From Thiomicrospira cyclica (GTDB lineage Bacteria; Pseudomonadota; Gammaproteobacteria; Thiomicrospirales; Thiomicrospiraceae): 38,266 nucleotides of DNA. Below are positions 8,602-17,926 of this stretch, one piece after another. The notes under the pieces are model-generated. The model had not been told where the DNA came from, did not search any database, and saw nothing but the letters and a program-made list of their open reading frames with translations. The position numbers and the translations under genes were made by a program. Position 1 is the first letter of the stretch, and each line of letters starts with the position of its first letter. The stretch covers positions 1-38,266 of the forward strand of contig DYST01000006.1 of assembly GCA_020726325.1 (NCBI GenBank), read 5' to 3'.

Positions 8602-9378
8602 TTAACCATCCGCACCATAAAACAAGGGCATCAGCTGCTGCGTAAGCACAGTCGAACGTCCCATATAATCATCGCATTGCACAACAAAACCAACGCCCTG
8701 AACTACATTCATGAATAACACCTCATCGGCACCCAACACATCTTGGCGCATTAAAGGACGCATCTGCAACGAATAACCGAGTTCAGGCAAAGCATCCATA
8801 ACAACTCGTCTTGCTACCGAGTCAATGCCCGTTTGCGACAGATCGGCAGCCAAGACCCTTTGACCATGACGCAACAAAACTGCCGACATTGTACCCGAAA
8901 TCAGATGCCCTGTCGTATCACAGACAAGCCCCTCTTCGATTTGTGTATCTGTCCACTCGCTACGCGCCAGCACCTGTTCAAGACGATTCAGATGTTTAAT
9001 ACCCGCAAGCAACGGTTGTTGTGCCCAAGTTGTTGTACACCAACGCGCTTTGATACCACGTCCATGCCAAGGATGCGCTGGGAAAGGCGAGACCTGTACC
9101 TCAATATCAACTTGCGCCTCTGGCAAAGCACGATAACCTCTTGCTCCGCGTCGTGTCACGACAAGACGAAGCACCACATTTGACGTTTGAGCGGCTACAA
9201 TCGGTTGTAAGACAGCAAGCACCTGTGCCTCTGTTACGATGGGATAGCGCAAGCGTTGCAATCCAGACTGCAACCTTGACCAATGATAATGCCAGAACTG
9301 CAATCGACCAGCATAATAGGATAAGGTTTCAAATAGCCCATCACCATAAAGACAAGACCTTGCTTGAGATAGACTCAT
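8602..9378 (-). CDS. pabC: Aminodeoxychorismate lyase (4-amino-4-deoxychorismate lyase)
   Basis: YGDGLFETLSYYAGRLQFWHYHWSRL, IKHLNRLEQVLAR, next to mltG as in many gammaproteobacteria. ATG at 9378 preferred over TTG at 9387. Confidence 0.92.
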   Translation of the reverse strand: MSLSQARSCLYGDGLFETLSYYAGRLQFWHYHWSRLQSGLQRLRYPIVTEAQVLAVLQPIVAAQTSNVVLRLVVTRRGARGYRALPEAQVDIEVQVSPFPAHPWHGRGIKARWCTTTWAQQPLLAGIKHLNRLEQVLARSEWTDTQIEEGLVCDTTGHLISGTMSAVLLRHGQRVLAADLSQTGIDSVARRVVMDALPELGYSLQMRPLMRQDVLGADEVLFMNVVQGVGFVVQCDDYMGRSTVLTQQLMPLFYGADG

Positions 9379-9426
9379 TTCACTCAATTATTGAATCAAC
9401 AACTTAATCATAACAGCAATCTGATA

Positions 9427-9981
9427 TTAAAACAGATCATCATCACCAGAATCAATCACGCTCGATGCAGGTACACCAACACCATGACCAACATTGAAGC
9501 CATCAAAAAACTTTTCCGGCTCGATGATAATGATCACGCCCTCACTAGCGATATGGGCAATACCTTGAATCATGCGATTATTACTATCATCACTCAGTGT
9601 ACCAACAGAATCGATACGACTTTCTTGAATATCACGCACTTCTTCTACCTCATCAACCAACAGCCCCAGAACCTGATCTTGCTGCTCGATAATAATGATG
9701 CGTGATAAATCGGTAATCGGTCCTGAATACAGCTTAAAAAACTGGCGCGTGTCTAATACTGTCACGATCACCCCACGGACATTAATCACGCCAAGCACAT
9801 CGAATGGCGACCCTGGAACGGGACGAATTTCACCAACACGCAAAACTTCACGCACGCGTTGCACATTAATACCATACTTTTCAGCATCTAACTGAAAGAG
9901 CACGCAACGTAAATAAGCACCTTCATATTCTTGATCATCCACTGCATTCGAGCTGGTGTCAAATAAGTTTCCTACTGACAT
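9427..9981 (-). CDS. cheW: Chemotaxis coupling protein CheW
   Basis: CheW-like: VLFQLDAEKYGINVQRVREVLRVGEIRPVPGSPFDVLGVINVRGVIVTVLD; downstream of cheA. Confidence 0.9.
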   Translation of the reverse strand: MSVGNLFDTSSNAVDDQEYEGAYLRCVLFQLDAEKYGINVQRVREVLRVGEIRPVPGSPFDVLGVINVRGVIVTVLDTRQFFKLYSGPITDLSRIIIIEQQDQVLGLLVDEVEEVRDIQESRIDSVGTLSDDSNNRMIQGIAHIASEGVIIIIEPEKFFDGFNVGHGVGVPASSVIDSGDDDLF

Positions 9982-10002
9982 ATCAATTCTCCCTATTCTG
10001 TC

Positions 10003-11949
10003 TTAGAAGCGGCTCATCATACCGGGTAAATCGAGGATTAGTGCAATGCGACCATCACCCGTAATCGTCGCCCCAGCATAACCCTTAGCACCTTGTAATT
10101 TTGTACCCAACGGCTTAATAACCACTTCTTCTTGACCACGAACATGATCGACAATCAAACCAATCACCGCCATACCCACATTCACAATCACAACCTTTGA
10201 ATGATCCAAATCACCACCATGCGTCGAAGGCGACAACCACTCACGCATAAAATACAAAGGAATACTGCGTACCCGCAAACGAACCATCATTCGACCATCA
10301 ATTTTATTCGTTTGAGCAGCATCATAATCAAAGATTTCTTGTACTGCTGTTAATGGAATCGCATAATTAAAAGCACCAATACCCACCATCAATGTTGGCA
10401 AGATTGCCAAGGTCAAAGGAACGCGAATGTTAAAACGTGTACCCTCACCCATAACCGAATAGATATCGATACCACCGTTGAGCTTAGTAATGGTGCTTTT
10501 TACCACATCCATACCCACACCACGACCAGAAACATCGGTAATTTCGGTTTTTGTCGAAAAGCCAGGTAATAAAATTAAATCAAAAGCCGCTTTATCATCT
10601 AATTGAGCTGCGGTGACTTCATCAACCAAACCTTTTTCAACTGCCTTACGACGCAATAAAGCCGCATCCATCCCTTTACCATCATCGGTGATGGTCAATA
10701 AAATGTGATCCCCTTCTTGCTGCGCGGCAAGCACCAGTTTACCAATACGTGGCTTACCTGCCTTGATTCGATCTTCTGGCATTTCAACACCATGATCAAC
10801 CGCATTACGCACCAAATGGACTAAAGGATCAGCCAAGGCTTCAACCAGATTTTTATCAAGATCGGTTTCTTCACCTAACATTTCTAAATCAATTTCCTTG
10901 CCCAGCTTACGTGCCAAATCACGTATCACACGCGGAAAGCGACCAAACACCTTCTTCACAGGCTGCATACGGGTTTTCATAACCGATGCTTGTAAATCCA
11001 TCGTCACGTGATCAAGGTTAGCAACTGCAGCCGCAATTTCTTCGTTTTGCAAAGTCGAGCGTAAATTCAGTAAACGGTTACGCACCAGAACCAACTCACC
11101 AACCAAGTTCATGATTTCATCAAGACGTTTGGTATCAACACGAACAGTTGACTCCACTTCTTCGCTTGGCTTATTCATGAGTTTATTCGGCTTTACTGGT
11201 GCAGGTAATTTAGCAACAGGAGCAACGACTTCTTCCACAACAGCACTAGGCGTCGGTAAGACACCAACAGCACGTGCAGCATCAAGAGCCGATTCCTGCG
11301 CCGTTTTTCCGGCGTTTAAGGAAGCCAACATCGCTTCAAATTCTGCTTCGCTAATTTCACCATCAGGATCAAGCCCTGCAGGCACTGCTGTCGGACTTGT
11401 TGTGGCGACTGGTTTCGTAGTAGGCTCATGAGTAATGAGTTGATCTCGCTGATTGAGCAATGCTTCGAATTCTTCATCCGATATATCGGCATCCATATCA
11501 ACACCATCAGGCAGTTTTAGCTTAACCGATGCTGCTGATGCTGGTGCTACAGCTGATACAGGCATTTCAGTCCCTTTCACCGCTGCATCAAGTGCTGCCA
11601 ACAAGACAGGATCGACATCTTCTAAAACACGCTCACCTAATTGTAAAGAATGCAGCATCACACCAACAGAATCATATGCTTGCAAAATAACATCCGCATT
11701 TTCGCTAGAATACTGGCGTTCGCCATTACGGATTTTATCAAATAGGTTTTCAGCGCGATGACACAACTCAATCAAGGGCGTGACACCAATAAACCCAGCA
11801 CCGCCTTTAATGGTATGGAAACTACGAAAAATCGCATTGAGCAAACTTGCGTCTAAAGGATTATGTTCTAATTCAACCAATTGCTCATTTAGATTTTCGT
11901 ATAGCTCACCCGCCTCAACCAAAAAATCTTGTAAAATATCTTCGTCCAC
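10003..11949 (-). CDS. cheA: Chemotaxis histidine kinase CheA
   Basis: HPt FRSFHTIKGGAGFIG, dimerisation STVRVDTKRLDEIMNLVGELVLVRNRL, N-box HLVRNAVDHGVE, DDGKGM, CheW-like P5. GTG start with AGGAG. Confidence 0.96.
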   Translation of the reverse strand: MDEDILQDFLVEAGELYENLNEQLVELEHNPLDASLLNAIFRSFHTIKGGAGFIGVTPLIELCHRAENLFDKIRNGERQYSSENADVILQAYDSVGVMLHSLQLGERVLEDVDPVLLAALDAAVKGTEMPVSAVAPASAASVKLKLPDGVDMDADISDEEFEALLNQRDQLITHEPTTKPVATTSPTAVPAGLDPDGEISEAEFEAMLASLNAGKTAQESALDAARAVGVLPTPSAVVEEVVAPVAKLPAPVKPNKLMNKPSEEVESTVRVDTKRLDEIMNLVGELVLVRNRLLNLRSTLQNEEIAAAVANLDHVTMDLQASVMKTRMQPVKKVFGRFPRVIRDLARKLGKEIDLEMLGEETDLDKNLVEALADPLVHLVRNAVDHGVEMPEDRIKAGKPRIGKLVLAAQQEGDHILLTITDDGKGMDAALLRRKAVEKGLVDEVTAAQLDDKAAFDLILLPGFSTKTEITDVSGRGVGMDVVKSTITKLNGGIDIYSVMGEGTRFNIRVPLTLAILPTLMVGIGAFNYAIPLTAVQEIFDYDAAQTNKIDGRMMVRLRVRSIPLYFMREWLSPSTHGGDLDHSKVVIVNVGMAVIGLIVDHVRGQEEVVIKPLGTKLQGAKGYAGATITGDGRIALILDLPGMMSRF

Positions 11950-12032
11950 GACATGACTCCTAGCTTTCGGTCAAGCCGTAACGGCTTGCCTGTATTGCGT
12001 AACACCTCAATACTAGCAAGAGTCATACCAAA

Positions 12033-12491
12033 CTATATACCTAAACTTTTTAATAAGTCATCAACATCATCTTGTGCCTCGATACCTTCCTTTTTTTCAG
12101 ATGTCAACACTGAAGGACCAAAACCTTGAGACACACTCGCGTGACTATTCTCAGAAACAACAGACACACCACCCAGCGTAGATAAATCACCCAATACCCG
12201 TTTAAGCACTTGACCCGTTAAATCTTGATAACCCTGAGTCATTAAAATATGCATTAAACGCTCTTGCAGTCGCTCTAACAACGAAGATGCTTGTGGCAAA
12301 AATTCAACACCCATAACCGTAATCATGTTATTTTTTGTTTGCATCATATCGAACAAAGCTTTTAACTCACCGATTGTCGCCAAACTTTCTTCTGTATCTG
12401 CCAAAGTTTGCTGAACAGCAGCCTCTTTTGTCGACATTACATAAACCAATCGCTCTTCAATATCTTTAAGAACATTTTGAGACTCTGCCAT
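12033..12491 (-). CDS. cheZ: Protein phosphatase CheZ (N-terminally short)
   Basis: ILMTQGYQDLTGQVLKRV (catalytic D/Q) and C-terminal CheY-binding tail AQDDVDDLLKSLGI; ATG at 12491 preceded by GGTGG. Confidence 0.88.
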   Translation of the reverse strand: MAESQNVLKDIEERLVYVMSTKEAAVQQTLADTEESLATIGELKALFDMMQTKNNMITVMGVEFLPQASSLLERLQERLMHILMTQGYQDLTGQVLKRVLGDLSTLGGVSVVSENSHASVSQGFGPSVLTSEKKEGIEAQDDVDDLLKSLGI

Positions 12492-12520
12492 TTTAGCCAC
12501 CAAACAAAAACTAAATCTAT

Positions 12521-12543
12521 AAAAAACCCGCTTTATCGCGGGT
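12521..12543 (-). terminator. Intrinsic terminator/attenuator between cheY and cheZ
   Basis: Minus strand: ACCCGC-GATAAA-GCGGGT followed directly by TTTTTT. Confidence 0.75.
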
Positions 12544-12558
12544 AAAGAAAACGGTCAA

Positions 12559-12951
12559 TCAACCAATACGTTCAAAAATTTTCTGTATTTTTTCATTAAG
12601 CGTAGTGGCAGTAAATGGCTTAACAATATAACCATTCACGCCAGCTTCTGCCGCTTCTAAAATCTGACTACGCTTTGATTCTGCCGTAATCAAAAGAAAA
12701 GGCGTATCTTTAAAACGTGCATCCGCACGAACCTTTCGCAAAAAGTCGATACCCGTCATATTTGGCATGTTCCAGTCAGAAACAATAAAATCAAACCCAC
12801 CCGAGGCTTCAAGTGCGTTCCAAGCTAAAACACCATCCTCAGCTTCAGCAAAATTACTAAAGCCCAATTCCTTTAACAAATTTTTAACGATACGTCGCAT
12901 CGTAGAAAAATCATCTACAATTAAGATACGCATATCACGATTGATTGCCAT
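12559..12951 (-). CDS. cheY: Chemotaxis response regulator CheY
   Basis: MRILIVDDFSTMRRIVKNLLKELGF, DFIVSDWNMPNMTGIDFL, VKPFTATTL. ATG at 12951 preferred over TTG at 12963. Confidence 0.96.
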   Translation of the reverse strand: MAINRDMRILIVDDFSTMRRIVKNLLKELGFSNFAEAEDGVLAWNALEASGGFDFIVSDWNMPNMTGIDFLRKVRADARFKDTPFLLITAESKRSQILEAAEAGVNGYIVKPFTATTLNEKIQKIFERIG

Positions 12952-12993
12952 AGCGGGTATCAACTCCTATTTCATTTTTAACAACGATATTAA

Positions 12994-13734
12994 TTAATCT
13001 ATCCAATCTTTAAGACGCGCACGAACGCGTACCAATGCCTGTCCATGTATTTGACACACACGCGACTCACTCACACCCAAAACCTCACCAATTTCTTTTA
13101 AGTTGAGTTCTTCATCATAATACAAAGACATCACAATTTGCTCACGCTCTGGCAAACCTGCAATCGCTGCCGCCAAATGCTGCTGAAACTGAGACTGCAT
13201 CAAGTCCTGCATCGGCTCTGCATCATCAGCTGCATCTTGCAGGCTGAGCTGGTCTTCCGACAAATCTTCATGGTCTGGGGTATCGATTGACAAAACCTGA
13301 GTCGTGACAGCATCCTGTAATGTTTGATGATAAGTTTCTAAATCAATGCCTAACTCAGCTGCAACTTCCTCATCACGCGCCTCACGCCCCGTTCTTGCTT
13401 CGACAATTCTGACCGCCTCTGCTGCTTCTCGTGACTTACGGTGTACCGAACGTGGCGTCCAATCCCCTTTACGAATTTCATCCAGCATCGCACCACGGAT
13501 ACGAATACCTGCGTAGGTCTCAAAGCTAGCACCTTGCATGGCATCATATTTTTGCATGGCTTCAAGAAGCCCAATCATACCAGACTGAACTAAATCCTCT
13601 ACCTGAACACTAGAAGGCAAACGCCCTTTTAAATGATAGGCAATACGCTTCACCAGCCCCATGTAATCTTCAATATTACGCGCCGGTGAATCGTGTTGTT
13701 TTTGCATCTGAGCATATGCCCGCGCTGGTGTCAT
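12994..13734 (-). CDS. fliA: Flagellar sigma factor sigma-28
   Basis: RNA polymerase sigma regions; MDEIRKGDWTPRSVHRKSRE; YYDEELNLKEIGEVLGVSESRVCQIHGQA. Confidence 0.96.
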   Translation of the reverse strand: MTPARAYAQMQKQHDSPARNIEDYMGLVKRIAYHLKGRLPSSVQVEDLVQSGMIGLLEAMQKYDAMQGASFETYAGIRIRGAMLDEIRKGDWTPRSVHRKSREAAEAVRIVEARTGREARDEEVAAELGIDLETYHQTLQDAVTTQVLSIDTPDHEDLSEDQLSLQDAADDAEPMQDLMQSQFQQHLAAAIAGLPEREQIVMSLYYDEELNLKEIGEVLGVSESRVCQIHGQALVRVRARLKDWID

Positions 13735-13737
13735 AAC

Positions 13738-14592
13738 TTATCGAGTACCTGATTTTACTAATCGTTCTACAAAAAACTGCAAATAACCGCTCGGACCTGA
13801 TGGTGTAGGCCAACGCAATACCTCACGTGCTAATGCACCTAAAGCTTTACCAGAAGGACTTAGTGGCTTTGTTAAAACCACCGCACTTTGCTGTTGAATG
13901 GCTGCCCTTAAATTCGGATCGAAGGGTACAGGTCCTGCGTATGTCAGCTGAACATCTAAAAAGCGTTCACACACTGCTGCAATCTTATCAAATAGTGCCT
14001 CTCCTTGGGAGGGTGATTGTGCCATATTTGCAACAATTCGTACTTTTGACACCCCATATTCGCGATTTAGCACTTTAATTAGGGCGTAAGCATCGGTAAT
14101 TGAGGCGGGTTCGTCACAAACGACAACCAAAGTATCCATAGCAGCACGACAAAAACTCAACACACTGTCTGATATTCCTGCAGCAGTATCAATCAGCAAA
14201 ATATCAATATCTTCCGATAGCTCAGAAAAAGCTTGAATCAAACCACCGTTTTCAGCAGTCGATAAATTTGCCATACGGCGAATACCCGAAGCACCAGGAA
14301 TAATTTTTAAACCACCAGGTCCTTCAATCATGACCTCTCTTAAACTATGCGTACCATCGAGCACATGCGACAAATTAAAAGGGGCGCGTAAACCGAGTAA
14401 AACATCGACGTTAGCCAAACTCATATCAGCATCGAGTAAGCAAACACGCTCGCCCATTTTGGCTAAGGCAACACCCAAATTAACAGAGACACTCGTTTTA
14501 CCGACACCGCCCTTACCACCTGTAATCGCAATCGTCTTGACAGGGCGTTGCTGCCCCTGACCTCTTAACCCTGCTGCCTGATCTTTAAACAT
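13738..14592 (-). CDS. flhG: MinD-like ATPase FlhG/FleN
   Basis: DQAAGLR motif, ITGGKGGVGKTSVSVNLG, downstream of flhF with an 8-nt overlap. Confidence 0.95.
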   Translation of the reverse strand: MFKDQAAGLRGQGQQRPVKTIAITGGKGGVGKTSVSVNLGVALAKMGERVCLLDADMSLANVDVLLGLRAPFNLSHVLDGTHSLREVMIEGPGGLKIIPGASGIRRMANLSTAENGGLIQAFSELSEDIDILLIDTAAGISDSVLSFCRAAMDTLVVVCDEPASITDAYALIKVLNREYGVSKVRIVANMAQSPSQGEALFDKIAAVCERFLDVQLTYAGPVPFDPNLRAAIQQQSAVVLTKPLSPSGKALGALAREVLRWPTPSGPSGYLQFFVERLVKSGTR

Positions 14593-15760
14593 CCGTTATC
14601 TCCCGACCAAATCCATAATGCGCGCCTTCAAGCTCTGTCTCTCCGCGAACGCGTCCCATTGCAATCGCTTGATCCAGCAAGTCTCGTGCCGTAATGGGTA
14701 ATAAGTCTTCAGGAACACGTTGTCCATTGGTACAATAAACCAATGGTAATCGATTTTCTGCGAGCAAGGTGACAGCTGGACCTAACAGCGTTGCCTCATC
14801 CAATTTGGTTAAAATACATCCCATGGGTTTAAGTTTACCAAAAGCCATCATAATTTCACGCATCACGCTCAATTGCGTTGCCGCTGATAAAACCAATAGA
14901 GGCTTAATATCACCAGTGCCATCATCTAAACTTTCCGCTAAATACTCTTGTAGACGTGCGTCACGCTGACTTAATCCTGCAGTATCAACCAAAATAAGCT
15001 TCTTACTGGCAAGACGCTCTAATAGTCTAAAAAACTCACTCGGCGTACTGGCGGTATACAGATTCACACCAATCAAATCAGCAAAAATCTTTAATTGTTC
15101 TTGCGCACCAATTTTATAGGTATCCAAGGTTACCATAGCACAGTCAGCAGTACCATAACGCAATGCATAACGTGCTGCCAATTTTGCAATCGTTGTTGTT
15201 TTCCCCACCCCCGTTGGGCCGACAAATGCCAAAATTCCACCCATTTCAAGCAAACTATCCTGCATCGTTGGCATATTCGCTAATAGACTCGCCTGCAAGG
15301 TGCGCCAATCTGCCTCCATATCACCAGAAGAAGACGATACATCGACCAGACTACGACACAAATCCCAACCTAAGCCCATCGCAGATAACCGCTTAAGCAA
15401 AGCCACTTTATCTGGCTCTTGCACCTTAACCTGCTGCCACGCAAAACCCGATAACTGTTGCTCCATCATGGCGCGCATTTGTTTAAGTTCTTGATACATT
15501 TGTGCAATATCTGTTTGGCTTGCATTACTCACAGCTGTCGGCGCATGATGTGATGAAAATTGCGAATTGGAAGCAGAAGAAACGGATGCTTCGGCTTTTA
15601 CAGGCTGCGCTGCTGTATTATCGGTATCCATCGCTGCCGTAACTTCAACATGGTCATCAAATTGACGTGTCGACATAATGACAGCATCATCACCTAGCTC
15701 TGCCCGAACCATATTCATCGCTTGACGCATATTATCGGCAACAAATCGTTTGATGCGCAT
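14585..15760 (-). CDS. flhF: SRP-like GTPase FlhF
   Basis: MRIKRFVADNMRQAMNMVRAELGDDAVIMS; FVGPTGVGKTTTIAKLAARY; LVDTAGLSQRD. Confidence 0.96.
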   Translation of the reverse strand: MRIKRFVADNMRQAMNMVRAELGDDAVIMSTRQFDDHVEVTAAMDTDNTAAQPVKAEASVSSASNSQFSSHHAPTAVSNASQTDIAQMYQELKQMRAMMEQQLSGFAWQQVKVQEPDKVALLKRLSAMGLGWDLCRSLVDVSSSSGDMEADWRTLQASLLANMPTMQDSLLEMGGILAFVGPTGVGKTTTIAKLAARYALRYGTADCAMVTLDTYKIGAQEQLKIFADLIGVNLYTASTPSEFFRLLERLASKKLILVDTAGLSQRDARLQEYLAESLDDGTGDIKPLLVLSAATQLSVMREIMMAFGKLKPMGCILTKLDEATLLGPAVTLLAENRLPLVYCTNGQRVPEDLLPITARDLLDQAIAMGRVRGETELEGAHYGFGREITDV

Positions 15761-15769
15761 AACTAATCC

Positions 15770-17845
15770 TTACCCAATCGCAGCAAAGACATTAATTTGT
15801 CTGCTTTCGGGAACTTCACTATAAGACAAAACGACCAAAGAGGGTAATGAATAGCGGAATAAACGTGCCAAGGGTGAACGTACAAACGGATTAACCAATA
15901 AAATCGCTGCCTTACCTTCCATTTCTCTGGCTTGCACCTGCGCTCCCAATGATTGACTCAATTTTTCGGCTAAACTTGGTTCAATAGCCAACTGTCCTTC
16001 TGGCGCACCCTGCATTGATTTGAGCAAAATTTGTTCCAAATTCGGATCTAAGGTCATGACCTCAACGATATCCTCAACCCTAGGGATATTTTGTAAAATA
16101 AACTTACCCAAGGCAGTACGCACATGCACCGTTAACTGTGTCGGGTCTTTTGTTTGCCCCGAACGCTCAAGCATTGCTTCCATAATGGTTCGCATATCGC
16201 GAATCGGCACACGTTCACGTAACAGATTTTGCAATACCTGCACCATCGTCGTCATCGTCAGCGCACCAGTAACTTCATCAACTAACTTAGGCGCACTTGC
16301 TTTCATTCGCTCGAGTAGTTGTTGTACTTCTTCTAAGCCTAATAATTCGTCAGCGTTATCTTGTAAAATCTGACTTAAATGCGTCGCAATCACTGTGCCC
16401 GCATCGACAACGGTATAGCCTAATGTTTGTGCTTGATCTCGATCTTGCTTATTAATCCAAACCGCATCTAAACCAAAGGTCGGATCTTTCGTCGCAATAC
16501 CATTCAAGTCACCATAAACCTGCCCTGAGTTAATGGCTAAATCACGGTCTGGATAAATGTCTCCCGAACCCAGCGTCACGCCCATCATACTGATGCGATA
16601 TTGATTCGCACCCAAATCTAGGTTATCGCGAATATGCACGGACGGAATTAAAAAGCCCAACTCTTGCGATAGCTTACGACGCACCCCTTTAATACGCTCC
16701 AATAGCTGACCACCCTGAGCAGTATCAACCATCGGAATCAGACGATAGCCGATTTCTAAACCAAGCGTATCCACTTGCTGAACATCATCCCAACCCAACT
16801 CTGGTGGGCGTGCTGGTGCTTCTTCTTGCGCTACAGGTGCTGCAGGCGCGTTAGCTGCTACTTTCTTCTGCTTCATCAACCACCAAGCACCACCGCCAGC
16901 AAGTGCCGCTAAAGACAAAAAGACGACATTCGGCATCCCTGGAACAATACCAATTAACGCCATAATTCCTGCCGAAATTGCCAGTGGCTTAGGATCGCTT
17001 AATAGCTGATCGTTCAACTGATCTGACATTAAACGATCATCGGCATTGCGCGTTACCATTAATGCTGCCGCCACAGAAAGCAATAAGGCTGGAATTTGTG
17101 CGACCAAACCATCACCGATGGTTAATAGGGTATAAGTCTGTACTGACACAGAAAAAGGCAAGTCATGTTGCGCCATACCAATAATAAAACCACCAATGAT
17201 ATTGATGAACAAAATAATGATGCCCGCAATCGCATCACCACGCACAAACTTACTCGCACCGTCCATAGAACCATAAAAATCCGACTCACTCGCCACTTCT
17301 TTACGACGAGTCTGTGCTTGTTCTTGCGTGATTAAACCTGCATTCAAGTCAGCATCGATTGCCATTTGCTTACCGGGCATCGAGTCCAAGGCAAAACGCG
17401 CACTGACTTCGGCCACACGTCCCGCACCCTTTGTCACGACAACAAAGTTAATAACAATCAAAATAGCAAAGATAACCAAACCAACAGCATAATTACCACC
17501 GATAACAAACTCACCAAAGGCTTCGACAACGTGTCCAGCCGCCGCACCACCATTATGACCTTCCATAAGAATAATACGGGTCGAGGCAATATTCAGTGCC
17601 AAACGTAACAAAGTTGTTACCAGCAAAATTGTTGGAAAAACAGCAAAATCTAAGGGTTTTTTAACATTAAGCGTTACCATCAAAATCATTAACGATAAGG
17701 CAATGTTAAAGGTAAACAAAATATCTAAGGCAAAAGCAGGCAGGGGCAAAATCATCATTGCTAATAAGGCAACAACGACCAAAGGCGTACCCAAACCAGT
17801 GGGAGCAGCTAACTTAACCTGAGCATAAAGCTTCCGCCAATCCAT
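15770..17845 (-). CDS. flhA: Flagellar export protein FlhA
   Basis: 691 aa; FlhA FHIPEP-like regions (PTILLVTTLLRLALNIASTRIIL, SARFALDSMPGKQMAIDADLNAG). Confidence 0.97.
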   Translation of the reverse strand: MDWRKLYAQVKLAAPTGLGTPLVVVALLAMMILPLPAFALDILFTFNIALSLMILMVTLNVKKPLDFAVFPTILLVTTLLRLALNIASTRIILMEGHNGGAAAGHVVEAFGEFVIGGNYAVGLVIFAILIVINFVVVTKGAGRVAEVSARFALDSMPGKQMAIDADLNAGLITQEQAQTRRKEVASESDFYGSMDGASKFVRGDAIAGIIILFINIIGGFIIGMAQHDLPFSVSVQTYTLLTIGDGLVAQIPALLLSVAAALMVTRNADDRLMSDQLNDQLLSDPKPLAISAGIMALIGIVPGMPNVVFLSLAALAGGGAWWLMKQKKVAANAPAAPVAQEEAPARPPELGWDDVQQVDTLGLEIGYRLIPMVDTAQGGQLLERIKGVRRKLSQELGFLIPSVHIRDNLDLGANQYRISMMGVTLGSGDIYPDRDLAINSGQVYGDLNGIATKDPTFGLDAVWINKQDRDQAQTLGYTVVDAGTVIATHLSQILQDNADELLGLEEVQQLLERMKASAPKLVDEVTGALTMTTMVQVLQNLLRERVPIRDMRTIMEAMLERSGQTKDPTQLTVHVRTALGKFILQNIPRVEDIVEVMTLDPNLEQILLKSMQGAPEGQLAIEPSLAEKLSQSLGAQVQAREMEGKAAILLVNPFVRSPLARLFRYSLPSLVVLSYSEVPESRQINVFAAIG

Positions 17846-17892
17846 ATCAGGCAGAACCCCTACATAACAAAGACGTATTAATCATGAGTGAC

Positions 17893-17921
17893 ATTGTACC
17901 AATCCCAGTGCATTTCACCAA
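17893..17921 (-). promoter_or_regulatory. Candidate sigma-70-like promoter upstream of flhA
   Basis: Minus strand TTGGTG-N17-TACAAT in the 81-bp flhB-flhA gap. Confidence 0.3.
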
Positions 17922-17926
17922 CACAA

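Noticed and set aside
9391-9705. 104-aa plus-strand ORF antisense to cheW (N/I/T-rich)
   Set aside because: Composition reflects the complement of CheW codons; no ribosome-binding site or family features.
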